Below are positions 51,242-61,642 of a DNA stretch of 64,000 nucleotides, piece by piece. The notes under the pieces are model-generated. The model had not been told where the DNA came from. It made no database searches and saw only the letters and a program-made list of their open reading frames with translations. The translations under genes were made by a program, and so were the position numbers. The first letter of the stretch is position 1. Each line of letters starts with the position of its first letter. Source of the stretch: Rhynchopus sp. YZ270_cl-10 (taxonomy: Eukaryota; Euglenozoa; Diplonemea; Diplonemida; Diplonemidae); contig OZ037885.1 of the NCBI GenBank assembly GCA_964035575.1, positions 62,001 to 126,000 of the forward strand, in the 5' to 3' direction.

Positions 51242-53201
51242 GGTTTTGTGTCTCTCTGTTTCAAGTGGTGGGCAAGAAGAAAATTAACAAAGGAAGGGGA
51301 GGAAAACAGGGCACTTGCCGTGTCGCGATGGTGTTTGGCTGTGTCTTTCGGGTCGTGGGAGATCTGAACAGATCGCGAATACGTGCAGAACGCGAGGGAG
51401 GCCAGGGAAGAAGAAGGCAGACCCTTGTTCCCACTGAGACAATAGGTACGGCAAACGTCAACACGTAGTTAAGAAAGGACGTCATCAATGAAACGCACAC
51501 AGAGCACACTATAGTTGTGTCTTTGCTGCACACCAACAAAGTTCACTCGAAATACAACAGCCCTCTCGTGACGGTGTGTGACCGGATGTACCGGGGTGAA
51601 GCACAACCATGCAGTCCATTGCATCCATTTCGTGGTTTACATTTACAACAAACGCAACACTACGTTCAAAGGTACGTTCTGTGGTGCAACTCAAATGTCA
51701 CCCCGCTATTTTTTGCTTTTTATTATTACTTTGAGATCTGCGTCAGGTCTTTTTTTGCTTGGTTTTTTTTTTTTTTTTTTGTTTTTTGTTTTTCTGTTTT
51801 TGGGCCTGACAAACCCGAAGAAGAGTTCCCAACTCCAAAGTAGAGTGTGTGCTGGAATTCGGGGACGGCTGCCCCTTTTGTATTTGGTTTTGAACAAAGG
51901 CGAGGACAACACTACTGACAGATGGTAAAGCTCCTTCACTGTAGAGCATGGGAGAGGGGAGATTGTGGTCTGGCGCAACTATAGTGTGTGGACACCTCCT
52001 AGTTTGTGCAGAATAGTTGCATTGCGCGAAGCACAGCATTTGAAACAAAAAAGAAAGCGAAAGTGCAGCATGCACAGGTGGCAACTACACTTGCAACTCA
52101 GGGCACACACTCATTTCGGGAGGGGGGGCATTTGATCACAAAAAGAATACAAAGTCTATAAGATGATCCTAAGCCTCTCGCTCAGTCACAAAAGAAGGAT
52201 TTTATGGGAGAAGGAGTAAACCGCGTGAGCGACTATTGCAGGTCTGCGTCAAAAAAAAAAAGGGGGGGATGGGGGGTGAAAGGATACTCCATTACGCAGA
52301 AACTCTTGTTTGTTGGTCTCTTCGCTCTCTGGCATCCACTATTTTTCTCGAACAAAAAAAAAAAAAAAAAAAAAAAAAAAGTTGACGTACAAACACCTCT
52401 GGGATGCCCGTAACGTTCGAAAAATATATTATTATGCAAACCCCGTTCATCTTTTTAAATTAAATTGTTGAGAGTAATGTAGTTGCCTCGGTTGTGTTGC
52501 CACAGTTGTGCAAATCTCCCAATTCTTTAGTTGTTGGTATGCTACCTACGTCATACACCATGGATTCGTCAGGACAATGGTGCGCGTCATGTCGTCGTGA
52601 TTACGAGGGGTGTAGTTATAGGTGGGAGGCTTCAACAATGAAATACCACTACTCTTATCGTCGCTTTACTTATCCAATGATGGGGAGACGGCACCTGCCA
52701 ATTTATTGGTCTGGCCCTCTGGGTCTTTAGGTTTTCCGATTCCAGCGACAAACTAGCCCTCGTTTGGAGACACCAGTCAGTCGTAACGACGTATTGCGCG
52801 CGTAATTTCCCCATGTTTTTTCCCTCGTCGCTCGTCACGTAATGTCCTTAGAGCCCATGGTGTACGCAAAAAAGAGTACAAAAAAAGTTGAACAAGATGA
52901 ACCCAAGTCTCTTGTGCGAAGATGCATAGTATCACACACAAAGTAAAACAAAAAGTAAAATAAAGCTTTTGACAGATTCATATCTGAAAGGGTCCGAAGT
53001 TTGTGGAAAAGGACTATCGTGCTATGTCGTCTAAGCTTCATGCGATTCACTGAAAAAAAAACTTTGAAAAGATAAATGCGTCACGCGCAACAAAAAGAGA
53101 AAAAAAAAAATGAACTACTTTTCGAAGGAAGTCAGAACAATGTAAAGAAAGAAAAGAAAAACAATTGTCAACAGTTCTCTCACAGTTCCCTCGCCCACTC
53201 T
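51242..53201. other. Intergenic region with small repeats
   Basis: No gene recognised. Holds a diverged beta flank, hairpins of the CCTCTCG-loop family at 52160-52190 and (diverged) 52895-52935, long A/T runs, a type II A-tailed repeat at 52470-52525 (minus) and a 307-bp MITE. GAAATACAACAGCCCTCTCG near 51555 resembles a stretch at 54160. Confidence 0.5.
52556..52862. mobile_element. 307-bp MITE, relative of the TA element at 18394
   Basis: Begins CACCATGGATTCGT and ends CCATGGTG, flanked by TA (52554-52555 and 52863-52864). Shares GTATTGCGCGCGTAATTTCC and CTCGTCACGTAATGTC with the large copy. The interior is mostly different and shorter. Confidence 0.75.
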
Positions 53202-53972
53202 TCAGTGGTGCGAGCGGGAGCTGGCTTTCTGGCGGGCCCTGCCCTCCATCATCTGCCCGGTCATACAGGGGTGACAGAAGTTCGCCACCACAAACGCTGT
53301 GAGAAGCGCTGCTGCCGGGTCGAAGCCGTCCTTCGTTTGCACGGTGGTCACATCCTTGCCGAGCTTGTTGTCGTAATCAGCGTGGAACATCGCACAGTCC
53401 CAGGTACGGTCACCTCTCTTGGCCTCCTTCATGCCTTCAGGCTTCGAGGTCAAAGACATGTTGGGGCCAGCTTCCAAATCAATTTCGACCAGCTTGAATT
53501 TGGTTGAGCTTTCTGACTCCCTTTTGTTGGCGCGGTTTTCTTCCTCGGTGACGGTGACCTCAGCTTTGGATTTGCCCTTCATCGTGGAGGAGATGGTGGC
53601 AACAGCGTTGCCTGCACGGTCGGAGATGGTGGCGGTGCGTTTGACTGTCCATTTGATTTTGCATTCGTATTCGGTTTCTTCGACGGAGTCGTCGGAGTCG
53701 CTGTCAGAGTCGACATCTTGCTTCGTCTTCGCCTTGATGTTGATGTCAAACTTCGCAGTCGCCAAAGCCTGCTTCTCCAAGTTCTGCAACGTCAAGGCCC
53801 CGTCCTTCGCCCCCGTACTCCCACACCCATGATTGTCAATCTTCAGCCAATCCTCTCCACCAGCAGTCATCACCCGATAGTCATCCCCAAACACGCTTTT
53901 CTTCTTCAAAGTGAATTGAGAGGCACCAGAAGGGTCAGGAAAACAGGCGTCGGTGCTCTGGGTGCATCCCAT
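53202..53972 (-). CDS. Predicted N-myristoylated protein, LURP-one/tubby-C-like fold (tentative)
   Basis: 256 aa from MGCTQSTDACF (ATG 53972; longer upstream frame ignored because MGCTxS is a myristoylation signal and Cys3 could be palmitoylated). FTLKKKSVFGDDYRVMT then EDWLKIDN, a long central part rich in beta-type strands with an acidic DSDSDSDDSVEE patch, KIKWTVKRTATISDRAGNAV, and DPAAALLTAFVVANFC near the end. This order recalls the LURP-one-related/scramblase beta-barrel fold, but key positions are not clear enough to be certain. Likely on the cytosolic face of a membrane. A tail of His, Arg and Ser ends the protein. Confidence 0.65.
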   Translation of the reverse strand: MGCTQSTDACFPDPSGASQFTLKKKSVFGDDYRVMTAGGEDWLKIDNHGCGSTGAKDGALTLQNLEKQALATAKFDINIKAKTKQDVDSDSDSDDSVEETEYECKIKWTVKRTATISDRAGNAVATISSTMKGKSKAEVTVTEEENRANKRESESSTKFKLVEIDLEAGPNMSLTSKPEGMKEAKRGDRTWDCAMFHADYDNKLGKDVTTVQTKDGFDPAAALLTAFVVANFCHPCMTGQMMEGRARQKASSRSHH

Positions 53973-54249
53973 ATTGTAAAAGAAAGGGGGAGAGAGAGTG
54001 TGTGTGTGTTGAGTCTGGATTGGATTGCGAAGATGTTTTTTTTGGTTTTGATACATAAAAATAGTAACTCCTGAATAAGGGGGGAAAAAATGGTATTTTT
54101 TTCGTACCATATCGGAGGAACTATTCCTGCGCTTCAGCTACAATTTAAAAAAAAGCTAGAGTTGAAATACAAAGCCCTCTCGTGACAATGTACCTTGCTT
54201 GATACATGACCGGCAGACCACGATGACGCGCTGGCGAACATAATTGCGT
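53973..54249. other. Upstream region of the 53202-53972 gene
   Basis: Leader with (GTGT)n/(CACA)n at 53998-54010. No further gene. A CCCTCTCGTGACAATGTACC motif at 54175 is shared with 51573. Confidence 0.4.
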
Positions 54250-54728
54250 GTATGTCGGTGAGGTACGATGAGAGCGACGACGAGGACTGTATGCCTGACG
54301 AGTACAACCTAACCTGGAATCTTCTTCCTCCTTTCGAAGGTGCCGGGGCCCAACACCGACCTCCGTCCATCTTTCGTGGAGCAATGTGTTCGGGCGGGTG
54401 TGGTGAAGAAGCTGGCGCGTAGTGAAAAAGAGACATCAGAGTCTCCGGAGAAGGGTTCGTGTTCTCCGAGGTGGTTTAGCAGGCAGCTGTCGTCTACACA
54501 CACGTTAATAGTGAGGCTTTGTCACGTGGTCATTTTTAATTTTTTGGTTAGCTTCAGTTCACCCACAGTGATCTGTCGGCCGGTTGGCTAGCCAACACGG
54601 AACTGAACGTAAACGACGACGACTACGGCGTTCCGCTGCAAGATTTCTGCGTGCTAGGAATACACTTCATCAGCCAGATGAACGGGGAGCATTGCAAAAC
54701 ACAGAGACGCGAATCATGTGTGATGTAG
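54250..54728 (+). CDS. Possible multi-exon plus-strand gene (uncertain)
   Basis: Three coding-like stretches: an acidic one at 54251-54320 (MSVRYDESDDEDCMPDEYN), one at 54335-54530 (VPGPNTDLRPSFVEQC then GVVKKLARSEKETSESP) and one at 54570-54728 (DLSAGWLANTELNVNDDDY then GVPLQDFCVLGIHFISQMNG, ending with TAG). CTAACCTGG followed by a C/T tract and AG at 54308-54340, and TTCACCCACAG before the last stretch, look like intron 3' ends. GTATGT and GTATGC donors are nearby, but no set of exons gives a clean continuous frame. No family recognised. Confidence 0.3.
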
Positions 54729-55811
54729 GTGTCCGGTTGGGGTCCTCTGCCCGTTTCGCAGTGTGAGAGGCTGTAAAAATTGAAAGTATAAAGAGTGCTG
54801 TGTTCTTTTGTTTCAAGTGCTGGGGGGAGGGGGGAGGGGGGAGGGGAGAGCCCTGGGAGAGGGGGAAGTTAGTTTTCCAAATGAACGCTTTTGCTTTGTA
54901 TCAACAAACCTTATCCGAAGACGGTACTGTACAAAAAGTGGGGCCCTTTTGTGTCCACAATGACGTTGCACCTAAGCAAAACACCATTCTGGTTCAAATC
55001 TCTGTCTCAGTGCAGACATCTGAAGACGGGCTCCACTATTTTTCCTTTTCGGGACCATTTTTTGTATTTCGTATTGTCGTAAACAACGGTACACGAAGAG
55101 CGAAACAAAAAAAAAGGGGTGGGACCTGGGAGGGAAAAAAAGGGACGTGCTGGACGACGGAGTCGCCCAAAAGAAGAGACGAACCTTGAGGCAAGGCAAA
55201 TAACCCAGGTGTTACGACAGCGGTGGCACATATACCACTCACCCATCCTCAACCTGTTTTTTAAATGAATCGTCGTTTTTTCCATCACCCTGTCACCTCA
55301 TGACTCTTCAGACCATTTTTTTTCATATGAAAGAGGGCTTAGTGCCCCTAACATATGGTTCCAAAGGTTTGCATTTGAGTACTTTATTTTTGCTTTTTTT
55401 TTGCTTTTTTTTGAAAACTTGGTTGTATTAGTGTAGACACCCGAGGATGAACTCCACTATAGCTTTTTGCTGAAATACTCTCAAGCGCACTCAAACTAGG
55501 AATGTACGAGGATGAGTACAAAACTGTCCTTCACTCAGAATAAAAAAATAATGCATCTGCCTTACGTCCACACAACGTAAGGGGGGAAGAGAAAATTTTG
55601 ATAAGACGAACCTAAGCCTCTCGTGTTTACGTTCTCTTAAGAAATACGCACAACCCAAAAACCCAGCCATTTTCTTTGCACAATCGATTACATAAAAGTA
55701 CTACATTTCAATAAAGAATTATCCTTTACAACCACTCTATTTTGTGGTTCGCTTTTGACGAAACCTTAACATTCTTTTGGATAACGTTTTCTTTCGTAAC
55801 AACCCTCCCCT
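54729..55811. other. Intergenic region downstream of the acid phosphatase gene
   Basis: G-rich tract at 54825-54870. A type I A-tailed repeat at 55405-55466 (minus). A CCTCTCGT-loop hairpin at 55612-55630 (stem TAAGC/GTTTA). No convincing gene. Confidence 0.5.
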
Positions 55812-57275
55812 TCACAGCGTCTTCAAAATAGTAAACGTATCACGCACGACCTGCTGCCCACCACCAAGGTTGATGTAGCGCCCTGTCAGGTTTGTGTTCC
55901 CCTGAGAAAGGGAAAACTCGACCACTCCTTCTGGATGCATATCACTGATTGCGCCGTCGCTTCTGGTGACGGACCAGTCAAAATCAGACTTTGTACGCCA
56001 TTTGTAGTCTGGGCTGCCGCCACCTGTTCCAGCCATGACGTGGAGAGGTGCACCTGGGTCCTTGAAGAGCGAGTCGTGGTCTTTGCATGAATCAGGCACA
56101 ACCAGGTTCGCAACCGGCTTTGTACGTTCGTAAGCATGTTCGTGGCCAGAGAGGAACACATCGACCTGGTGGGTCAAAAGAAGGCCCTCAAAAGCGTCCT
56201 TAATACGCACAGCGTTGATCTCCAAGATGCCAGGAATGTTGGTCCCGTTGTGTCCTGGCTCACAGAGCTGCTCGCGCGAGGCCTGCGTGTAGTTGCCGCA
56301 GAAGCAGTCGTCGATGGTGCAGTAAATCGGGAAGTGGTTGGTCACGATCACCCAGGGGTACTCCTTTCTGCTCTCCGCTGTGTTGGCCTTCGCAAGCTCC
56401 TTCTCGAGCCATGCGTACTGCACAGAGCCCTGCTCAAACTCATGAACACCAGAGGTCGCAATCATATACACACCTTCGTGTTGCGCGCTCCACCAGTACG
56501 ATGTGGACTCAATCTTCCCGACGTTTTTGTATGGAGAGTCGAATGTGATCTTCGCGCCAGGCCCCGGGAGTCTGGTGCTGTAGGACTGACCGGATTCGCC
56601 GCCACCGACCCACCCGGCTGCGGGCTGTTGGTAGTTGTTTCCGAAGACCCATGAGCCGTCGTGGTTACCTGGTGTAAAGAGTGTCGGGGTACCCGAGAGA
56701 AGGGGCTGCCACATCTCAAGGAAGTAGTCCCAGACGAATTCACTGCCGCGTGTGTACGCGATGTCGCCCAGCATGATGGCGTAGCTGGCACGTTCACGGA
56801 TGCGAATGCCCTCCGGGTTGGACGCAAGGTAGCTCGACACTGCGGGTGCCCCGTTGTCTGTTCCGACGTCGGCGAACATCAAAAACGTCTTTGTCTCTGA
56901 GGAAGTCTTCTGCTTTCTCCCCTTGGTCGTGAACTCTGCGCCGTAACCGTGCAGATCGTCGCCGCAACGGTACGTCACAGTGTGCGCAGCTGCAGCGTCC
57001 TTCTGTGGTACTTCAGCGTTGCGCACCCAACCGACCCACGAAGTGCACACAGGACCGTCGCATTTGTCAGAGTAGGTACGCGACGTCGCAACAGCAACCT
57101 TGCTCTCATTCGACCCATCGAGGCGGTAGGTGCAGTGTGGGTTGCCCTCCCCAGACGGCGCAGTCGAGTTGACGTTGGACCATGTGAGGTACAGCCCGCC
57201 CCCCTCAGACCAGGAGGTGTGGAAGCCCTGTGGTGCGGTGCCGCTCACAGCAAGCGCGAGGAGGTGTGTGAGCAT
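55812..57275 (-). CDS. Secreted purple acid phosphatase-like metallophosphoesterase
   Basis: 487 aa from MLTHLLALAVSGTAPQG; the hydrophobic start is a short signal peptide, so secreted or lysosomal. Residues 18-110 resemble the N-terminal fibronectin-like domain of purple acid phosphatases (GLYLTWSN). The five metal-binding blocks are all present: ADVG (D136), GDIAYTRG (D171, Y174), GNHDG (N204, H205), VTNHFPIYC (H314) and GHEHAYER (H378, H380). Y174 is the residue that gives the purple iron charge-transfer band in this family. Expected to hydrolyse phosphate monoesters at acid pH with a binuclear metal centre. Single exon, complete. Confidence 0.9.
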   Translation of the reverse strand: MLTHLLALAVSGTAPQGFHTSWSEGGGLYLTWSNVNSTAPSGEGNPHCTYRLDGSNESKVAVATSRTYSDKCDGPVCTSWVGWVRNAEVPQKDAAAAHTVTYRCGDDLHGYGAEFTTKGRKQKTSSETKTFLMFADVGTDNGAPAVSSYLASNPEGIRIRERASYAIMLGDIAYTRGSEFVWDYFLEMWQPLLSGTPTLFTPGNHDGSWVFGNNYQQPAAGWVGGGESGQSYSTRLPGPGAKITFDSPYKNVGKIESTSYWWSAQHEGVYMIATSGVHEFEQGSVQYAWLEKELAKANTAESRKEYPWVIVTNHFPIYCTIDDCFCGNYTQASREQLCEPGHNGTNIPGILEINAVRIKDAFEGLLLTHQVDVFLSGHEHAYERTKPVANLVVPDSCKDHDSLFKDPGAPLHVMAGTGGGSPDYKWRTKSDFDWSVTRSDGAISDMHPEGVVEFSLSQGNTNLTGRYINLGGGQQVVRDTFTILKTL

Positions 57276-57470
57276 GGTGTGTGGTTGTGTGCACCACTCT
57301 TATGTGTAATGGAGCTGTTCTGTGGGGGGAAAGTGAAGTTGTGAAAATCAAAAAAAACAAAAAAATAAAAACACTCCCACGGAAGAAGGCCCTCGCAATT
57401 TGGTCAACCACAATTTTTTCTCCATCAGAGATAAGAAGACCCTTGGGAGAGCGGTACACGAGAGGATTCC
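57276..57470. other. Divergent intergenic region
   Basis: Lies between the acid phosphatase start and the plus-strand ORF below. Could serve as a bidirectional promoter; no motif recognised. Confidence 0.3.
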
Positions 57471-57827
57471 GTGGGACGAACTGCACCTGCACGCGACTGC
57501 TCCAACGACCCAAGGAGAGGTGCAACGAGTGTGAAGGCCGCCGTCACCATAGCAACAAAAAGCCGTGCTAAGTCAGACGTCTCTACATGTATACCAGGAC
57601 TTCTCTTGTTTGTGAAAGTGAAGATGAAGACGAGGACGACGGTCGACCAGCTGCTTTCGCTGGGAGATATCAAAGTGCGTTGCTCGGACAGCTTCATCGT
57701 GAGGAAGGTGGTGGAGATCCCCTTTGAGCGGCGGCAACCTCTCTTGACCCAGGGAGGGGGATGCACATCGTCACCTCAGCTAAGGAAGTTCATCTTCTAC
57801 AGTTTGCGCACCAAAACAAAAGGCTGA
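57471..57827 (+). CDS. Small plus-strand protein, uncertain
   Basis: 118 codons. The second half (from MKTRTTVDQLLSLGDIKV at about 57624 to KFIFYSLRTKTKG) reads like a real small protein, with alternating hydrophobic and charged residues. The first half is basic and less convincing, so the true start may be the methionine at about 57618-57624. No family recognised. Divergent from the acid phosphatase gene. Confidence 0.35.
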   Translation: MGRTAPARDCSNDPRRGATSVKAAVTIATKSRAKSDVSTCIPGLLLFVKVKMKTRTTVDQLLSLGDIKVRCSDSFIVRKVVEIPFERRQPLLTQGGGCTSSPQLRKFIFYSLRTKTKG

Positions 57828-58189
57828 GCACGGCGGCCCCCCCCGCACAGTTGTCGGGTACAATGTGAAAGATTCTGCGAGAGTTGTCTCTTTGTGTTGT
57901 GGCATCGTGTTTTCTCTATCACATTCTCCGAGGCTATTGTGTGTCATAGGGAGAAATGCTATTGCATAATATCATGCATTCCTTTCTAAACGAAAAGAAG
58001 GCAAAGATATTAGAATACTTTCAGTTCACAGAATTGAAAGTATTTGAGAGGAGGAAAGATAGAAAAATGAGGAGGAATGTAAAAATGAATTTAAAAAAAA
58101 ATCTCTAATTTTGAAGCGAGAGTGATCTGTGGGACTAAACGAAAAACAATTTGAAAGAGGGCAAATGACGGGGTGTCTTTCAGAGAAAA

Positions 58190-58232
58190 AAAAGTTTGTA
58201 AGATGAAGCTAAGGCCGCTTAGCCACCTTCAA
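58190..58232 (+). other. Hairpin of the AAGATGA...CACCTT family
   Basis: Stem GCTAAG/CTTAGC (58208-58213, 58218-58223) with loop GCCG, inside a second partial stem AAGATGA/CACCTTC. Confidence 0.6.
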
Positions 58233-58704
58233 AGGGGGGGTAGCTGATAACATAGTGTGTGCAGTTGCTTCCTGCCAGCAACGATATAAAAAAAACCCCT
58301 TTTTTTTTGACGCGAAGTGGCGCAGTGAAACCCACATCGAGGCATGACAAAATATAGGAAAAAAAAGGGGGGTATTTTCCGGATCATATTAAAATTTTAC
58401 AGCAATACCTTTGTTCACACTTCCTTCGTGGCTGTGTTCTAATATGAAGAGAAAGTGAGGTGGTGATGGCCGTATCGTTGATACATGCCCATCATAATAC
58501 ATAACACACAATGCCATCACTAAAATAAGGTGGTCAGAGATAAAATACTAAATTCTCAAGACACGACCAAGAGAGAGAAAAAACAGGGTAAAGTACTGAT
58601 GAACACCCAGTTGGTTTGTTCTGCACAAAGCGAGGGGGGGGATGAAACAGCACAAAGAAAGTGAGTTTGAAAAAGGGGGGGAAACAAACTGAAAGAAGAA
58701 GAAG

Positions 58705-58750
58705 AAAATGTTCAAGATGCATATTGTGTGCCTCTCGTGCACACACACAT
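58705..58750 (+). other. Hairpin with CTCTCGT loop
   Basis: Stem GTGTGC (58726-58731) and GCACAC (58739-58744), loop CTCTCGT. The loop equals that at 61205-61211 although the stem is different in all but one pair. Confidence 0.65.
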
Positions 58751-58983
58751 CTAAGAGAAAAAAATAAAAGTGCGGGCGAGAACAGGGCAAAGAAAAGGGT
58801 AAGCAATAACGTAGGTATGTGGTATGCACTCACGAAAATGAAAAAAAAAAAACAAACAAAAACACTTCACAACAAATATTCAAAAAGACAAACCCTACAC
58901 AATGAATGACACAGACATCTCTTTTGGGGCCATATTAATTGTTAGTTGTGTGTACTTGTGCTGAAATTGTACTGAAATTGTTC

Positions 58984-59030
58984 GTACTCACCTGAGCTGT
59001 GCCTAATATAGGCACAGCTCAGGTGAGTAC
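58984..59030. repeat. 47-bp near-perfect palindrome
   Basis: 22-base arms (58984-59005 and 59009-59030) with no mismatch around a 3-base centre. The arms carry CAGGTGAGTAC, a textbook 5' splice-site sequence, on both strands. Could be a cruciform, a MITE remnant or an assembly feature. Confidence 0.9.
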
Positions 59031-59247
59031 GGTGCTAGTTGCCCAGTAGTGTCATGGGTAAAACGGTACAATATTCTGCGCAAGAATTACCCCCTATTAG
59101 TTCAAACACACACCTTTACCAGCGAAACTTCTTGTATGTTTGTGCAGGCACAAAGAAAGAAGGGCCAGAGGTCATGCCAAAAAATTGCTCGATTCACACA
59201 ACGACATATTCACACTACTCGAGAAAAGATAATTTGAAAAAAAAAAA

Positions 59248-59270
59248 AATGTGCCTTCTCGTGCACACAA
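59248..59270 (+). other. Hairpin with CTTCTCGT loop
   Basis: Stem TGTGC/GCACA (59250-59254, 59263-59267). Same family as 58705 and 61185. Confidence 0.5.
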
Positions 59271-59934
59271 ATTATTCACAAAACCAAACCCCACAAGCCT
59301 TCTATATTTGTTGTGGTTATGCACGATCAACACGGTACGGTAGACAGCACAATGACAAATCCCAAATGACATGTCTTTATTTACAACCTTATTGCATGCA
59401 AGATGCCTTGCGACAGGCATTTTTTTGGGTTGTTCATGACAACCCTCGGTCAATTATGACATGTTATTTGAGTTGACATTGTGCTGACCATCACACACCG
59501 TGAATCTTCTTACCACACCCCCACCCCAAACCCACAAACCCACAAACCCCCAAACCCACGAATAATTTTTGAAAAGCACGCAGGGGCAGCTGAGCGTTGA
59601 AAAAATAGCAGCTCTCCCGAAAGAATATCTAAGTTTTTTTCTGTTTTTCGTTTTTTTTTCTGATAAATTGTTCAGGGCCTTCAACCATCGACAAAGTCTG
59701 TCCACAGTTTTGTCGAAGTAAAAAAAAAAAAAAAAAAAAAAATTGACCTCCCCGAGCCCGCGGGTGCAGCAAATCACAGGGAGAAGCTTAAAGGTATTTG
59801 TACAGGTTTTGGTCATTTTTGAAAACTCGGTCAACCAAAAAACTCCTCCTGTCCCACAAACGTGTATTTCAACACAAGCAGCATTGGTAGCTTTGTAGCC
59901 ACTGGTGACCCACAAGCCGTAGTGGGTATCACAC

Positions 59935-60120
59935 CTGTCTTATCAGTAAGCTCAGTACATTTATAACAACAAAGGTCCCTGGCGAAGCCACGGTACGCAA
60001 CATTTCAAATATTGCGCATACCACGGCGCTTTATTTACAGCCAAACTATGTCATGGGAAGGGTGGGATGCCTGCTTGCGCCGCAGGCGCACGGTACGCTA
60101 CTTTTGCCTGGCTCACTCCT
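59935..60120 (-). repeat. Dispersed repeat S, copy 3 (inverted)
   Basis: Complement of the S blocks at 29580 and 48330: GCGAAGCCACGGTACGCAAC, CCAAACTATGTCATGGGAAG, GCGCCGCAGGCGCACGGTAC. Shorter, lacks the outer block. Confidence 0.65.
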
Positions 60121-60359
60121 AGTTGGGTTCTAAGAGCTCTGTCCAAATGGTCACAGTGGATCACAGGAGAATGTTAAAGTTAAAACCCTGAACCGAGTTT
60201 CTCCCGTGGACTACCCTGCAACTCGGTCAGAGAAAAAAGGATTTTGCCAAAATCCCATATTTTTTTTAGATTTGTCGAACTTCGACAAAAAAAAAAACCA
60301 AAAAAAAAAAGTTGTCGAAGTTAAGGCTTAACTTCGACACGTTGAAGGCCCTGAAATTG

Positions 60360-60420
60360 TTGGAGTAGTGTAGTTGCCTCGGTTGTGTTGCCACAGTTGC
60401 GCAATCTCCACTGTCTTTTT
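60360..60420 (-). repeat. Short A-tailed dispersed repeat, type II
   Basis: On the minus strand AGTGGAGATTGCGCAACTGT, GGCAACACAACCGAGGCAAC, TACACTACTCCAACAATTT. Also at 958-1020 and 52470-52525. Confidence 0.6.
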
Positions 60421-60804
60421 TTTTTCACGCAAAAAAAGGAGAAAATGGTGGAAAAACAGATTTCCAACCTAGCAGCCTTGATCACACTAATGAAACACTT
60501 CACAAAAAAACATATGAAACACATCATAAAAAAGAAACTGCAGTTATTAATGCAGGCACCTCCCGACTGACCCACGTATGCCAGCCATCCGGATGAAAGC
60601 ACAAGCACCCTGCGGCCTACAACAGATCAAACACATCACAAAAAAACCCCCCACCTTCCCCAAAAAGCTCCCCCTCCTTTTCCCTTCCCCCTTTCCCCCT
60701 TCCCCTCACATACGCCATTCGCGTACCTCCACAGCCCTTTTGCTAGAAGGGCACGTTGAACTGAAGGGGTGAGGATAAGGGAGAGGTGCTTGAATCAAGG
60801 TTGC

Positions 60805-60870
60805 TGTTGTTTTTGAATACTTGGTTGTATTAGTGTAGCCACCCTAGAGTGTGCTCCACTATACAAGTTT
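60805..60870 (-). repeat. Short A-tailed dispersed repeat, type I
   Basis: Minus strand TATAGTGGAGCACACTCTAG, GGTGGCTACACTAATACAAC, CAAGTATTCAAAAA. Closest to the plus-strand copy at 7490. Confidence 0.65.
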
Positions 60871-61182
60871 TTGCTGTGTGCTCTGTGATAAGAGAGGGGT
60901 GGCACGTCAACAACAGATATGTTGTCCTTTTGTCCGTTAACGAACGAGATCTCGACCCTTAAATAGGTGAGCCCTTCTGTCCTTTTAGGTTGTTTTTTTT
61001 TTGTTCAAAACTCTTCAGTCTTGGGTTCAAATGGGGAAAAATTGAAAAATGACGCAATGTGAAAAAATCTAAGAAATGAATTCACACATGAGGGCTCATC
61101 CTTTGCACACAAAAAAAAGGAGTGAAAAAAACACCCGAACCAGGGCGCAATATGTGGAACAACAAAAAGAAAAACAAAGAAA

Positions 61183-61232
61183 AGTTTGTAAGATGATCCT
61201 AAGCCTCTCGTGCTTAGTCACCTTGTAAACTT
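61183..61232 (+). other. Best hairpin of the CCTCTCG-loop family
   Basis: Inner stem CTAAGC (61199-61204) and GCTTAG (61212-61217), loop CTCTCGT. A middle stem AAGATGA with TCACCTT pairs 6 of 7, and GTTT with AAAC extends it. Total about 45 bases. Confidence 0.65.
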
Positions 61233-61569
61233 CAAGAAATAAATACGGCAAATGCACACGCATCAGCTAAGACCATCTCAGGGCCACGTCGTTCAAAGAG
61301 GACACAATTCAAAGATGCATCCCGTATCCTCTCGTAGTTATCTGATAAGGCGTAACCTCAAAAATTTTTGTCATGTCTCACATCGTCACTCGGGGGCCCC
61401 TCTGACCACAATTTGGCAAAAACTAAAACACAAAACACAAAAAACAAAAACTTTTGGGTGTTTTGCTAAACGTCATAGGGTAAAGAACAGAACCAAAGAC
61501 AGAACGTTTTATACTTTTTTTTTTGGGGGACAACCATTATTTTTTTGTTGATTGAATTCCAGCATTTTT

Positions 61570-61642
61570 ATGCATTTTCTTTTTTTTGAAAACTTGGTTG
61601 TATTAGTGTAGACACCCGAGGATAAACTCTACTACTTTTTTT
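61570..61642 (-). repeat. Short A-tailed dispersed repeat, type I
   Basis: Minus strand GAGTTTATCCTCGGGTGTCT, ACACTAATACAACCAAGTTT, TC then eight A. Lies about 610 bases downstream of the phosphotransferase gene, same strand. Confidence 0.65.

Noticed and set aside
57425-57766. Minus-strand ORF opposite the small plus-strand ORF
   Set aside because: Composition is less protein-like than the plus strand and it runs into the leader of the acid phosphatase gene.
59039-59476. 145-codon plus-strand ORF
   Set aside because: Contains a poly-Lys run from an A-tract, Cys/Tyr/His-rich random composition, no similarity recognised.
61183-61232. Spliced-leader RNA gene
   Set aside because: GTAAG follows TTT in two hairpin members, but other members lack GT at that point; no Sm-site pattern or tandem array; the core genes use ordinary cis introns.
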